Positions 25,882-33,947 of a stretch of DNA of 52,249 nucleotides are shown here, in pieces; position 1 is the first letter of the stretch, and the number at the start of each line of letters is the position of its first letter. Position numbers and translations under genes: made by a program. A model generated the notes under the pieces. That model was not told the DNA's origin. It saw only the letters and a list, made by a program, of their open reading frames with translations, and did not search any database. Source of the stretch: an uncultured Acidobacteriia bacterium (GTDB lineage Bacteria; Acidobacteriota; Terriglobia; Bryobacterales; Bryobacteraceae); contig CAIVVT010000330.1 in the NCBI GenBank assembly GCA_903909435.1, positions 1-52,249 of the forward strand, in the 5' to 3' direction.

Positions 25882-26871
25882 TCAGGGGCTGACAAGCACC
25901 GCCCTGATCTTGTCCACGTGTCCGGCGTACACGAGTTCGGGCTGAGGGTAGCCCCGCAATTCGGTCAGGGTGGGGCGGAAAGCGGATCGCAGTTGAGGCA
26001 CCGCGTCCAGGAAAGCGTACGCGTCCTGCCCGATCAGAACAGGGCAGCCAACCAGTTTGGAGGCCGACTCCAAGCGAAAGGTCTTGTTCACGCATTCGCC
26101 CATGGCCGTATGGTCGGCCAGGTTCGAACTACCCATGTTCCCGAGCGCCGCTACGCCGCAATTGACTCCGGCCCCGAACCGGACCGGCGCGGCCAGGGAG
26201 AACTCGCGATGGATTCCATCTACGATCTGCGCGAGATCGCAAAGCGCCCCAAACACGGACCGCAGATCGGCCGCTCCGGGCCGCGTGCCTTGGTGGACCC
26301 AGATCGACATTACGGCGTCTCCGATGTACTTCTGGGCGTAGCTCCCGCTGTCGGCCAAAACCTGACCTGCGGCGCGAAACACGGAACCCATGATTTGCGA
26401 CGTCGTGGACTCGCCCAACTCGCGCGAAAGCGCCGTGTAGTCGCGAATGTCCAGGACCAGCACGCTGATCAGCCTTACGTCGAGTAGGGCGGTCGTGTTC
26501 GCTTCCTGGGTGTCGGCTTCAGGAGGCAATTGAACCGGGTCTTCTTCCTGAACGAACACCAGTTCGTAGCCGCCCAGACGGATCAGGTCTCCACTTTTCA
26601 AGACCGTCGGATTCGCAACCAGGCGACCGTTCAGCACGGTCCCATTGCGACTGCCAAGGTCGCTCAGGTAGTATCCGCCTGTGTCCATGCGCTGCACCAA
26701 GGCGTGGTTGCGCGAGACGCGCCCATCGCCGCCCAGGACGACGTTGCTCTGCTCGCTACGCCCGATGCGGCAAACAGAGACGCCTTCGAGCGGAAATTCG
26801 CGGGTGCGTCCCTGATCGGCAAGTTGCAGCAAAACTCGGCGCATGATTCGAGGCCCAATCGGCGTGGGCAT
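25882..26871 (-). CDS. FHA-domain class III nucleotide cyclase
   Basis: This 329-aa protein has an N-terminal FHA domain (CRIGRSEQSNVVLGG, VSRNHALVQ, LSDLGSRNGTVLNG) that binds phosphothreonine. A class III cyclase domain follows: metal aspartates in VLVLDIRDYTALS and QKYIGDAVMSIW, and transition-state Asn and Arg in MGECVNKTFRLESASK. It is predicted to make cAMP (or cGMP) in response to a Ser/Thr-kinase signal. There is no membrane helix. The ATG at 26871 was chosen; 26844 is also possible. The in-frame frame reaching 26988 lacks FHA-like sequence at its start. Confidence 0.88.
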   Translation of the reverse strand: MPTPIGPRIMRRVLLQLADQGRTREFPLEGVSVCRIGRSEQSNVVLGGDGRVSRNHALVQRMDTGGYYLSDLGSRNGTVLNGRLVANPTVLKSGDLIRLGGYELVFVQEEDPVQLPPEADTQEANTTALLDVRLISVLVLDIRDYTALSRELGESTTSQIMGSVFRAAGQVLADSGSYAQKYIGDAVMSIWVHQGTRPGAADLRSVFGALCDLAQIVDGIHREFSLAAPVRFGAGVNCGVAALGNMGSSNLADHTAMGECVNKTFRLESASKLVGCPVLIGQDAYAFLDAVPQLRSAFRPTLTELRGYPQPELVYAGHVDKIRAVLVSP

Positions 26872-27039
26872 GTCCGGCCATGAGTCGAAGCCGCCCCATA
26901 GCCAGCGGGCTTTACGGGCGAAGGCCCCCCGGCAAGGTGGCCCCCGCCAACCCATCAGCCTAACACCGGGTGGGTGCCGCAGTCCCACCTACACAAGCGA
27001 GTGATCGAAGCGCTTGCGGCCTCGTCCCACGATGCACTC

Positions 27040-27711
27040 TCACTTACCGGGTTCCAACAGGGAGATCGCGGCCTCGATCCCGGGGCTGAGGCGGCGTAAT
27101 CCAGCCACCAGTTCATCGCCCGCCCGCATCAGCTCATCCATTGGCATGGGAGCCAGCCGGTCGATGACAAACCATAGGTCCTCGCTGGCGGCGGTGAGGG
27201 CGGTGCGACGGCACTGGCGCCAGTTCCATCGTCGGCAAGTGACACCTTGATCGTCGCGCCAAACCACCTCTCCTCGATCTGGGTGCTCGACCACTGCCAA
27301 GCCATCACGCGCAGTATCGAATTCCTCTGCGCCGGTTGCAGAACCCAGCCTCGGCATGCCCACGTAGCGGGCCGCGTCTTCCCCTCCAAAGGGAGTGCCG
27401 AATCGAATACTAAGGGCGTTGTACAGATCGACGACCGGATCGATCGACGGCAGGGCGCCGTTCTTCTGCAGCCGTCTCCACAACGCTTCCACGGACGATG
27501 AGGTCTTCTTGGGATTCGCGCCGAACTTGCGAAAGGCCGTCCGCCAAGCATCAAGATGGCCCTCCATCCAGGCTGGCGGCACAGGCGAGCCATTCTCTAA
27601 GACGCTGCCGTGGGGTGGGCGAAAGGCGCGCACCGTGACGCTAAGCGCCCGATAGTCGGGATAGTCACTCCAGATCTCGTCCGATACGACCGGTAAAATC
27701 GCGTTGTTCAT
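27040..27711 (-). CDS. B3/B4 domain protein (PheRS beta-like editing domain)
   Basis: This 223-aa protein matches the free-standing B3/4 domain group (COG3382): IDPVVDLYNALSIRFGTPFGGED, then RGEVVWRDDQGVTCRRWNWRQCRRTALTAA. In phenylalanyl-tRNA synthetase this fold removes wrongly attached tyrosine; free versions are thought to act on mischarged tRNA or amino-acid analogues, but their role is not well established. The ATG at 27711 was chosen because its CAT lies in one arm of a perfect dyad shared with the divergent regulator; upstream in-frame codons would run through the operator. Confidence 0.85.
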   Translation of the reverse strand: MNNAILPVVSDEIWSDYPDYRALSVTVRAFRPPHGSVLENGSPVPPAWMEGHLDAWRTAFRKFGANPKKTSSSVEALWRRLQKNGALPSIDPVVDLYNALSIRFGTPFGGEDAARYVGMPRLGSATGAEEFDTARDGLAVVEHPDRGEVVWRDDQGVTCRRWNWRQCRRTALTAASEDLWFVIDRLAPMPMDELMRAGDELVAGLRRLSPGIEAAISLLEPGK

Positions 27712-27753
27712 GACCGATAGGAAGTAGCTTATCATATTGAACAGATCGGTCAT
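27710..27753. promoter_or_regulatory. Perfect inverted repeat between divergent B3/4 and XRE-cupin genes
   Basis: ATGACCGAT (27710-27718) and ATCGGTCAT (27745-27753) are perfect 9-bp arms separated by 26 bp, filling almost the whole gap between the two start codons. It is the likely operator for the XRE-cupin regulator, controlling both genes. Confidence 0.65.
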
Positions 27754-27757
27754 TAAA

Positions 27758-28360
27758 ATGAACGAATCACTTTCCAGACGGACGATCCAGGCCATTGCGA
27801 AGCGTGTGGCCGAGTGCAGGAAGCAGCAGCGGCTGTCGCTGGATCAACTCGCTTCCCGCGCTGGAGTCAGCAAGGGGAGTCTCGCCGGATTGGAAAAGGG
27901 GATCGGCAATCCTGGCGTGGCCTTGCTTTGCCAGACTGCTGCCGCGCTCGGCGTCTCAGTATCCGACTTGCTTGAAGTTTCTGCTTGCCACGTCGCGGAG
28001 GAATTCGCGTTGACCGGGGGCCAGGTACTGTGGCGCGGACCGATGGGCGGCACTGCGCGCCTGGTCTTTGGGACGCGAGGCCCGCAAATGCTAGAACTCT
28101 GGGAGTGGGAGCTGTTTCCAGGGGAGCGGTATGAAGCTAAGGCCCACTCGCCGGGAACGAAAGAAATCCTGTACCCGGTGCGTGGACGCGTCGGCGCCGC
28201 TCTCCGGGATCAACAGCTTGAGGTCCGGCGCGGACATGGCTTGTTCCTGGAAACGGATGCGCCCCACTCGTACTTTTGTGCCGGGCGGCAGCCGACGACC
28301 TTTCGAATGATCGTCATTGAGTCTCCGCCGGCAGGCACCTTAAGCGAAACGACTTTTTGA
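27758..28360 (+). CDS. XRE-family transcriptional regulator with C-terminal cupin sensor
   Basis: This 200-aa protein has an N-terminal helix-turn-helix (RQ-type LSLDQLASRAGVSKGSLAGLEKGIGNPG, about residues 30-60) and a C-terminal cupin barrel (FPGERYEAKAHSPGTKEILYPVRGRV, LFLETDAPHSYFC) that probably senses a small molecule. This architecture (MerR-unlike, PuuR/SutR type) often controls an adjacent metabolic gene. Here the partner is the divergent B3/4 protein, with a 9-bp dyad between. The ATG at 27758 was chosen; an in-frame TTG at 27737 would lie inside the dyad region. Confidence 0.9.
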   Translation: MNESLSRRTIQAIAKRVAECRKQQRLSLDQLASRAGVSKGSLAGLEKGIGNPGVALLCQTAAALGVSVSDLLEVSACHVAEEFALTGGQVLWRGPMGGTARLVFGTRGPQMLELWEWELFPGERYEAKAHSPGTKEILYPVRGRVGAALRDQQLEVRRGHGLFLETDAPHSYFCAGRQPTTFRMIVIESPPAGTLSETTF

Positions 28361-28363
28361 CGT

Positions 28364-30643
28364 TCAGCGTTTCCCACCGCCGTACGATACTGTCGGCGTA
28401 ACGATATCCTCCTCCGAAGTGGGATCCCCAGCAGTTGGCCCGTGCCAGACGCTGCCGCCGAAAGTGGTCACGAAAATGGAGCCGGGATGTACGGGATCGA
28501 CAACAACACGGTGCCCCCATTTGAAGTTGTAGCCCTGCACGCGCGTCCAGGTTACCCCGCGATCGGTGGAGCGCCAGACGGACGATTCAAAACCGCACGC
28601 GTAAAGCTGTTCCGGGTGCTTCGGGTCGATAGTGACGTCATACACGTGGTTGTCGCGATTGAGCACCTGCTTCCACGACGTTCCGGCGTCGGTGGAGAGG
28701 TAGATGCCACCACGGGTATCGCCCCCACTGTGCATGCGGCCCCAGGCGGCGAGATACAAGCGCTTTGGATCGGTGGGGTCGACCTGCAAGCCAACCGGAC
28801 CGTTGACGCCGTCAGGTAGGGTCACTTTCTCCCAGGTATCCGCGCCGTTTCTGGACCGGTACAGCGCACCATCCAGATCGTTGCCAATGCTACCGTCATC
28901 GCTGCGGCGGGCGATCACTAGATACAGTGTCCCATCGCCCGCCTGCGTCAGACGCCAGGCAAAGGGCTCGTGCGCAGGCAGACCGTTGTTCTTCACCGAC
29001 CAGCTCGCACCGCCATCGCTCGACTTGTAGACGCCGCGGCCGAAACCTGTCACGTAAAGCACACGGGCGTTCTTCGGGCTGTGCCGGTCGAGCAGGATGT
29101 GCGTCGCGGCAGTTGGCGGCATGCCCTGCGTCTGTGTAATCCAAGTCTCGCCGCCGTCGTCACTGCGAGCGACACCTCCCCGATAGCGCTCGGGCGGAGT
29201 GCGGCGCCACATCTTGGGCCGCGGCAGATCGTGCGTACCGCTCATCACCGCCCACAGCCGGCCTTTAACCTCGGGATCGAACTCCACCCAATAGGTCGTG
29301 TTCGACCAGGCCTTCGGCACGCCATGCGCGGATGAGCGCCAGGCTGCTCCCCCGTCGTCGCTGCGGAACAGACCGATGTCTGTGTAGCTAATAAGCATGT
29401 GCTTCGCGTCGAAGGGGTCGAAGTGCACGCCGTAGGAAGTGGTTACGTCGAGCCCAGTGGTGGTGTACGCGGAGTTGCCGCTTTGGCGCGTGTAGACGGC
29501 CTTCCAGGTCTTGCCCCCGTCTTCCGTTTTGAGCGTGCGGCCCATGTCTGTGGCGTAGCAGAGTTCGGGCTTCGTCGGCGAGACGCCTAGTTCCAACGGA
29601 TTCTCGCCCCAACCAGGACCGAGCAGCGGATTGATCCATCCGCCCTGATCTACGTTAGACGCCGGACGATTGGACTCCTGCCAGGGAAACGACCAGGTCG
29701 TCCCGAAGTCCTGGGTGGTGGCGACACCGAAGAACTCCTTCCCGTCGCGCTGCAGGCCGCTGAAGGAGACGTAAGCGAACTGAGGGTGATTCGCAGACGC
29801 GGCAACCGCGCGGACATGCAATTCAGGTAGCGGCAACTCCTCCCACGAGGCGCCGCCATCGGCCGAAAAGGCCACGCCCTCCGGTGTCGCGGCATACACC
29901 ATCAGCTTGCCGCCCTGTTCAGGAAAGCCTGCCGAAACGCTATGGAAATCTCCACCCGGCGTGGGGGATCCCTCCCTCCATGCGCCACCTTCCCGTACGG
30001 CGACCTTGGAATGGCCGGCGACGTACACGGTGCGTTGATGCACGGGTGAGCGAGAATCTACGTAGATCACTTGTGCGCCGTCCTTGAGAGTGCCTGCCGC
30101 GGACCAGCTCTTGCCCCAATCGGTGGAGACCTTCAAAGTAGCCTGGCGGTTGATAACGAACGCGGCATAGAGCGTTCGGGTTTCCGTGGGGTCGACGGCG
30201 AGCGCGGAGATGTACTCGACCGAGCCGGACGCGGTCTCAAACTCGTCTTCCCCATGATCCCCGACGGAAGCGACCTTGCGGACGCTAGACGGATCCGGGT
30301 AGACCAGCGCCCACTGTATTCCTCCGTCCACGCTTCGATACAGCCCCAGACCATAGGCGTACATGCTGCCTGATTTGGTGGGGTCGAAGACAAACAGGCT
30401 GGTCCGGGAACGCAAGTTGAACATGCGCCACGAGGCACCGGCGTCTGCTGTGAGGTAGGAACCCGTCATGTCGCAGGCAACGAACGCGACGCTCGGATTC
30501 TGCGGGCTGATGGTGGGCAGGTACTGCGCACCTCCGCCGCCCGGTCCCATCACGATCCAGTGGTCAGCGGCGGCGAAACACGCGCTTGCGAACACGGACA
30601 AGTGGAAAGCGAGAGCGAGGAAAGTGGACTTGATTCTGGACAT
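28364..30643 (-). CDS. Secreted Asp-box beta-propeller protein, GH74/sortilin-like
   Basis: This 759-aa protein has a signal peptide (FLALAFHLSVFASACFAA) and many Asp-box repeats of the form S-x-D-x-G-x-(S/T)-W: LTADAGASWRMF, VSTDWGKSWSA, FSADGGASWEEL, KTEDGGKTWKAV, RSDDGGAAWRS, KSSDGGASWSV, LSTDAGTSWKQV and RSTDRGVTWTRV. They would build two seven-bladed propellers, as in GH74 xyloglucanases and VPS10 proteins. The N-terminal GPGGGGAQYLPTISPQNP resembles GH74 starts, but the catalytic aspartates cannot be assigned with confidence. It is divergent from the cluster at 31113 and may supply its substrate. Confidence 0.82.
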   Translation of the reverse strand: MSRIKSTFLALAFHLSVFASACFAAADHWIVMGPGGGGAQYLPTISPQNPSVAFVACDMTGSYLTADAGASWRMFNLRSRTSLFVFDPTKSGSMYAYGLGLYRSVDGGIQWALVYPDPSSVRKVASVGDHGEDEFETASGSVEYISALAVDPTETRTLYAAFVINRQATLKVSTDWGKSWSAAGTLKDGAQVIYVDSRSPVHQRTVYVAGHSKVAVREGGAWREGSPTPGGDFHSVSAGFPEQGGKLMVYAATPEGVAFSADGGASWEELPLPELHVRAVAASANHPQFAYVSFSGLQRDGKEFFGVATTQDFGTTWSFPWQESNRPASNVDQGGWINPLLGPGWGENPLELGVSPTKPELCYATDMGRTLKTEDGGKTWKAVYTRQSGNSAYTTTGLDVTTSYGVHFDPFDAKHMLISYTDIGLFRSDDGGAAWRSSAHGVPKAWSNTTYWVEFDPEVKGRLWAVMSGTHDLPRPKMWRRTPPERYRGGVARSDDGGETWITQTQGMPPTAATHILLDRHSPKNARVLYVTGFGRGVYKSSDGGASWSVKNNGLPAHEPFAWRLTQAGDGTLYLVIARRSDDGSIGNDLDGALYRSRNGADTWEKVTLPDGVNGPVGLQVDPTDPKRLYLAAWGRMHSGGDTRGGIYLSTDAGTSWKQVLNRDNHVYDVTIDPKHPEQLYACGFESSVWRSTDRGVTWTRVQGYNFKWGHRVVVDPVHPGSIFVTTFGGSVWHGPTAGDPTSEEDIVTPTVSYGGGKR

Positions 30644-31112
30644 ATGATCACCGGACGGCTGCTAGAGCGGCCTTTCTTGATTTACAATTTTACTTGTGAT
30701 TCTATTCGTTTACTATCGAATTAATCACTCATTGCGTAACCTGGCGTTTGACTCGTTTGCGTTTGATTGCTATGCTCACACTTCGCAGCACCCGGGCGGC
30801 CTCGGGATGTGGCGCCTTGGGTTGCGGTAAGCGACCTTCACCGAAGCGGCAGTCGCGGAGATTTCAAGTTGCGAACCGGCTTTCGAAGGAGTGCCGTGGC
30901 CAAAGCACAATCTTACCCGGTCTCAATGCCAGCCGTGCAGCGCACCGCTTGTCATGAGCGCAGGCGAGTGCGATGCTCATTCGGCGGGGGCGGGTTCCGA
31001 AGTTCCCCGGTGGTTCCGCGGAACAGTGAAACCGGAGTTGGTCCCGCGCAACCGGCATGTGAGTTGCGGATAAGAATCATGAAGACTAAGGCGAGGGCGG
31101 AGGCACTGATGT
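30644..31112. other. 469-bp divergent promoter region and long mRNA leader
   Basis: An AT-rich part (30660-30745) probably carries the leftward promoter of the GH74-like gene. A sigma70-like rightward promoter follows at 30748-30776, leaving about 330 nt of untranslated leader before 31113. The leader holds the palindrome GTTCCGCGGAAC (31013-31024) and a 13-codon reading frame at 31079-31120. No recognised riboswitch consensus was seen. Confidence 0.5.
30748..30776 (+). promoter_or_regulatory. Sigma70-type promoter of the 31-39 kb cluster
   Basis: TTGACT (30748-30753) and TATGCT (30771-30776) are separated by 17 bp, close to consensus at both boxes and in an AT-rich context. Transcription would begin near 30783. 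Confidence 0.6.
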
Positions 31113-31120
31113 ATGTCTGA
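31079..31120 (+). other. Possible 13-codon leader peptide overlapping the cluster's first gene
   Basis: The frame MKTKARAEALMYV starts at 31079 and stops at 31120, past the ATG at 31113. The purine-rich ribosome-binding stretch for the main gene lies inside it, so translation of one could affect the other. Nothing shows that it is expressed. Confidence 0.3.
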
Positions 31121-31970
31121 TTGGGCCGTTGATTTTCACACCCATCCACTGTTGGTACGTGAGATGATTGCGCGCCATCCGGATCTGGCCGAAGCAGCGC
31201 GCAAGACTTTCTATATCGGAAACAACTTCCAGCCTCTGGAGACTTTCCACCTGGAGTTGGATGCAGCCGGTCTGGACAAAGCGGTAGTCGTCGCAGTGGA
31301 CGCCACAACCGCTCTTGGAAAGACGGTCTATAACAATGAGCAGGTGGCCGAATTATGCTCGCTGAGTGACAGGCTGATCGGCTTCGCGAGCGTGGACCCG
31401 AATCAGAAGGACGCCCCCGCGAAACTCGAAGCGGCTATCACGCAACTGAAGCTGCGCGGGCTGAAGCTTGATCCTGCAATGCAGCGCTTTCGGCCATCCG
31501 ATGCTGCCGCGTATCCGGTCTACGAGAAGGCCCAGGCACTCGGCATCCCAGTTCTGTTTCACGCCGGTATGAGTTGGGCGCCGGGAAGCCGACTGGAGTA
31601 CGGGCAGCCGCTGCTGTTCGAACCCATTGCGGTGGACTTTCCAAAGTTGAACATCGTGTTGGCGCATCTGGCTTGGCCGTGGGTGACCGAGGCGGTCGCG
31701 CTGTGTTTGAAGTACCCCAACGTGCACCTCGACACCTCGGCGCTGTACTTCGACAATCCGCGCGATTTCCTGCGCCACGCTATGACGCAAGTGATCCCGA
31801 AGTCCGTTTTTGAGAACAGCCTGCGGCGACAGATTCTATTCGGCTCCAACTACCCGCGGGTAGAAATCAAGAACATGGCGAACGCTCTGCGATGGGTCGG
31901 TTTCTCCGACGATTTCCAGAAATTGATCTTCGGCGGGAATGCCGCCCGGCTGCTGGGAGGAATCGCATGA
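31113..31970 (+). CDS. Amidohydrolase-family TIM-barrel protein (Amidohydro_2 type) with altered catalytic aspartate
   Basis: This 285-aa protein has the strand-1 HxH metal motif (VDFHTHPLL, H9/H11), a strand-5 His (VLFHAGMSW), a strand-6 His (IVLAHLAWPW), and the C-terminal FGSNYPR near residue 246. In COG2159 enzymes that last motif normally reads FGSDxP, the aspartate being the metal ligand and general base. Here it is Asn, one base away from Asp. It may have changed chemistry or be inactive. No signal peptide, so cytoplasmic. Its stop overlaps the start of the next gene as ATGA. Confidence 0.82.
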   Translation: MSDWAVDFHTHPLLVREMIARHPDLAEAARKTFYIGNNFQPLETFHLELDAAGLDKAVVVAVDATTALGKTVYNNEQVAELCSLSDRLIGFASVDPNQKDAPAKLEAAITQLKLRGLKLDPAMQRFRPSDAAAYPVYEKAQALGIPVLFHAGMSWAPGSRLEYGQPLLFEPIAVDFPKLNIVLAHLAWPWVTEAVALCLKYPNVHLDTSALYFDNPRDFLRHAMTQVIPKSVFENSLRRQILFGSNYPRVEIKNMANALRWVGFSDDFQKLIFGGNAARLLGGIA

Positions 31971-32419
31971 TCGTCAAACTGCAGAAGATCGAAGTTCAGT
32001 CCCGCAAGGACATGGAGATGATCGACATCACCGATCAGATCGAACGCGTGGTGTTGGACAGCGGACTCAAGAACGGTGTGGTGCTCGTGATGACGACACA
32101 TACCTCGTCGGGGCTCTTAGTGACGGAGGGCATCGAGTGCCTGGAGCGTGACGTACTGGCGCACCTGGAACGGCTGGCACCCAAAGATCCGCCCGTGGGT
32201 GCGTATCACTACTGGCACAACCGCTACCTCGATTACGACGGCCGACTCGGCTTCAATGCCGGCGACCACTTGAAGAGTATCCTGGGCGGCGTCAACTGTT
32301 TCTTCCCGGTGGAAAATGGAACACTGGTGCGCGGCTCACGTCAGCGTGCGTATTTCGTTGAATACGATGGCCCGTTGGCCCGGACGGTGTTCATTCAGGT
32401 GTTGGGCGAAGGCGCATAG
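31967..32419 (+). CDS. YjbQ/UPF0047 family protein
   Basis: This 150-aa protein has the family hallmarks: MTTHTSSGLLVTEGIE, then DYDGRLGFNAGDHLKSILGG and ENGTLVRGSRQRAYFVEYDGPLARTVFIQVLG. E. coli YjbQ has weak thiamine-phosphate synthase activity, but the true role of the family is unknown. Its first codon lies within the stop of the amidohydrolase (ATGA), so the pair is translationally coupled and probably works together. No thiamine gene is nearby, which argues that a different substrate is used here. Confidence 0.85.
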   Translation: MIVKLQKIEVQSRKDMEMIDITDQIERVVLDSGLKNGVVLVMTTHTSSGLLVTEGIECLERDVLAHLERLAPKDPPVGAYHYWHNRYLDYDGRLGFNAGDHLKSILGGVNCFFPVENGTLVRGSRQRAYFVEYDGPLARTVFIQVLGEGA

Positions 32420-32477
32420 TTCTTTGCACGGATGAGGTTCCGAGTGCTTACGCCCGAGGACCGGGGAAGGCTCCAGA

Positions 32478-33869
32478 ATGACGAAGCAGCGTTGGCTTCC
32501 GGCCGCCACATTGATTTTGGCCGCAACAGCCACGGCTCAGACCGTGATCGTGCGTCCCAAGACGATTGACAGCACACTGATCAACCCGGGCATCGGCATC
32601 CAGACCTTTCAACGCTTCTCCGGACAGGCGATTTACCCGGGCGCGCGCTGGTCGGAAGTCGGCCCGGAAGGCAAAGTCGCGGACGCTCCAGGGAAGGTGG
32701 ATTTCCCAAGCTCGACCCTCGCCTATCTGCGCTGGTTCTGGTCCCAGCTCGAGCCCGAGCGCGGCAGGTACCGCTGGGAGATCATCGACTCGGCGCTGGA
32801 GCAGGCGCACCAGCATCACCAGACGTTGATGCTGCGCATAATGCCATATGACGAGACCTCCCCCTTGCCCGAGTGGTACCTGAAGTCGGGAGCGAAGCGC
32901 GCCAACAAACCCGAGGACAAGGACGGCAAGATCTGGTCGCCGGACTCGTCCGATCCGCTTTACCGCCAAGCCTGGAGCGAGTTGATTCACGAGGCGGGAC
33001 GGCGCTACGACGGTCATCCCGACCTGGACGCGGTGGACATCTCGACGGCCGGCTACTGGGGCGAAGGTTGGGGGCCGTACCTGCCGGATTGGTCGGTGCA
33101 GCAGGAGTTGATCGACGTCTATTTCGAATCATTCCAGCGTACTCCCAAGCTCGTGAACTTCGATGAACTGCACGCCCTGGTCTACGCCACCAAACGCGGC
33201 GCTGGTTGGAGGCTGGACTGCTGGGGCGACATGGGCCGCCCGGTCCGGGGCAACTGGTCCCACATGTTCGATCTGTATCCCGAGCAGCTCGCGCGCGACC
33301 CGAGTCTCTACGACGCTTGGCGCACCGGACCGGTCTCGCTGGAGTCGTGCGGAACGCCTCTTTCATGGAAGAAATGGGGCTTCGACGTAAAGCCAATTCT
33401 CGACCAGGCGCTGCTCTGGCACGCATCGAGCATAAACATCAAGTCCACAGCGATTCCGGAGGAATGGAAGGCCCAGTTCGGCGAGTTTCAGAAGAAGCTC
33501 GGCTACCGGTTCGCGCTGCGCAGGTTGGAGCATCCGGGCGTGGCGCCGGCGGGGTCGATGTTGACGTTAAAGATGTGGTGGCAGAATACTGGTTCATCGC
33601 CGGCCTATCACGAATACCTGCTGGCTGTGGAGTTCCGTTCGAAGACCGCGGCGTCCAGCGTTACCCTGCCCGTGGACGTCCGCAAGTGGCTCCCCGGCGA
33701 CTCGGTTTACGAAGGCTCGGTGTATCTCGACGCAAGTCTTGCGCCCGGGCAGTACGCCGTGCGGGTTGCGATGCTTGACCCTATCACACGCAAGCCTGTG
33801 ATTCGCTTTGCGATGGAAGGACTGGCGGACGACGGCTGGTACCAAGTGAGTGAGATCAAAGTACAGTGA
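32478..33869 (+). CDS. Secreted TIM-barrel glycosidase-like protein with C-terminal beta domain (DUF4832-like)
   Basis: This 463-aa protein has a signal peptide (WLPAATLILAATATA). A barrel domain at about 20-340 has NPGIGIQTFQRF, YLRWFWSQLEPERGRYRW, MLRIMPYDE and AVDISTAGYWGEGWG. A beta-sandwich follows (RRLEHPGVAPAGSMLTLKMWWQNTGSSPAY). The LEPERGRYRW pattern is common in GH42/GH-A clan barrels, with conserved acidic residues in the right places. The DUF4832/DUF4874 grouping is my best match; no substrate is known. It lies 58 bp after the YjbQ gene, and a Tat-exported relative is at 37488. Confidence 0.72.
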   Translation: MTKQRWLPAATLILAATATAQTVIVRPKTIDSTLINPGIGIQTFQRFSGQAIYPGARWSEVGPEGKVADAPGKVDFPSSTLAYLRWFWSQLEPERGRYRWEIIDSALEQAHQHHQTLMLRIMPYDETSPLPEWYLKSGAKRANKPEDKDGKIWSPDSSDPLYRQAWSELIHEAGRRYDGHPDLDAVDISTAGYWGEGWGPYLPDWSVQQELIDVYFESFQRTPKLVNFDELHALVYATKRGAGWRLDCWGDMGRPVRGNWSHMFDLYPEQLARDPSLYDAWRTGPVSLESCGTPLSWKKWGFDVKPILDQALLWHASSINIKSTAIPEEWKAQFGEFQKKLGYRFALRRLEHPGVAPAGSMLTLKMWWQNTGSSPAYHEYLLAVEFRSKTAASSVTLPVDVRKWLPGDSVYEGSVYLDASLAPGQYAVRVAMLDPITRKPVIRFAMEGLADDGWYQVSEIKVQ

Positions 33870-33947
33870 AACGCTCAGCCGGTAGGCCTTGCTAAACACA
33901 AGAAAACGATAGCCCCAGAAAGCATACGACAGGACCCATGATAGGAT

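Noticed and set aside
30783-31112. TPP or other known riboswitch before the YjbQ-containing cluster
   Set aside because: The CTGAGA/ACCTGATC core of TPP riboswitches and other well-known consensus blocks are absent.
30767-31120. 117-codon frame in the leader of the 31-39 kb cluster
   Set aside because: No ribosome-binding site, no motif, and it runs into the next gene's start; only its last 13 codons are kept as a possible leader peptide.
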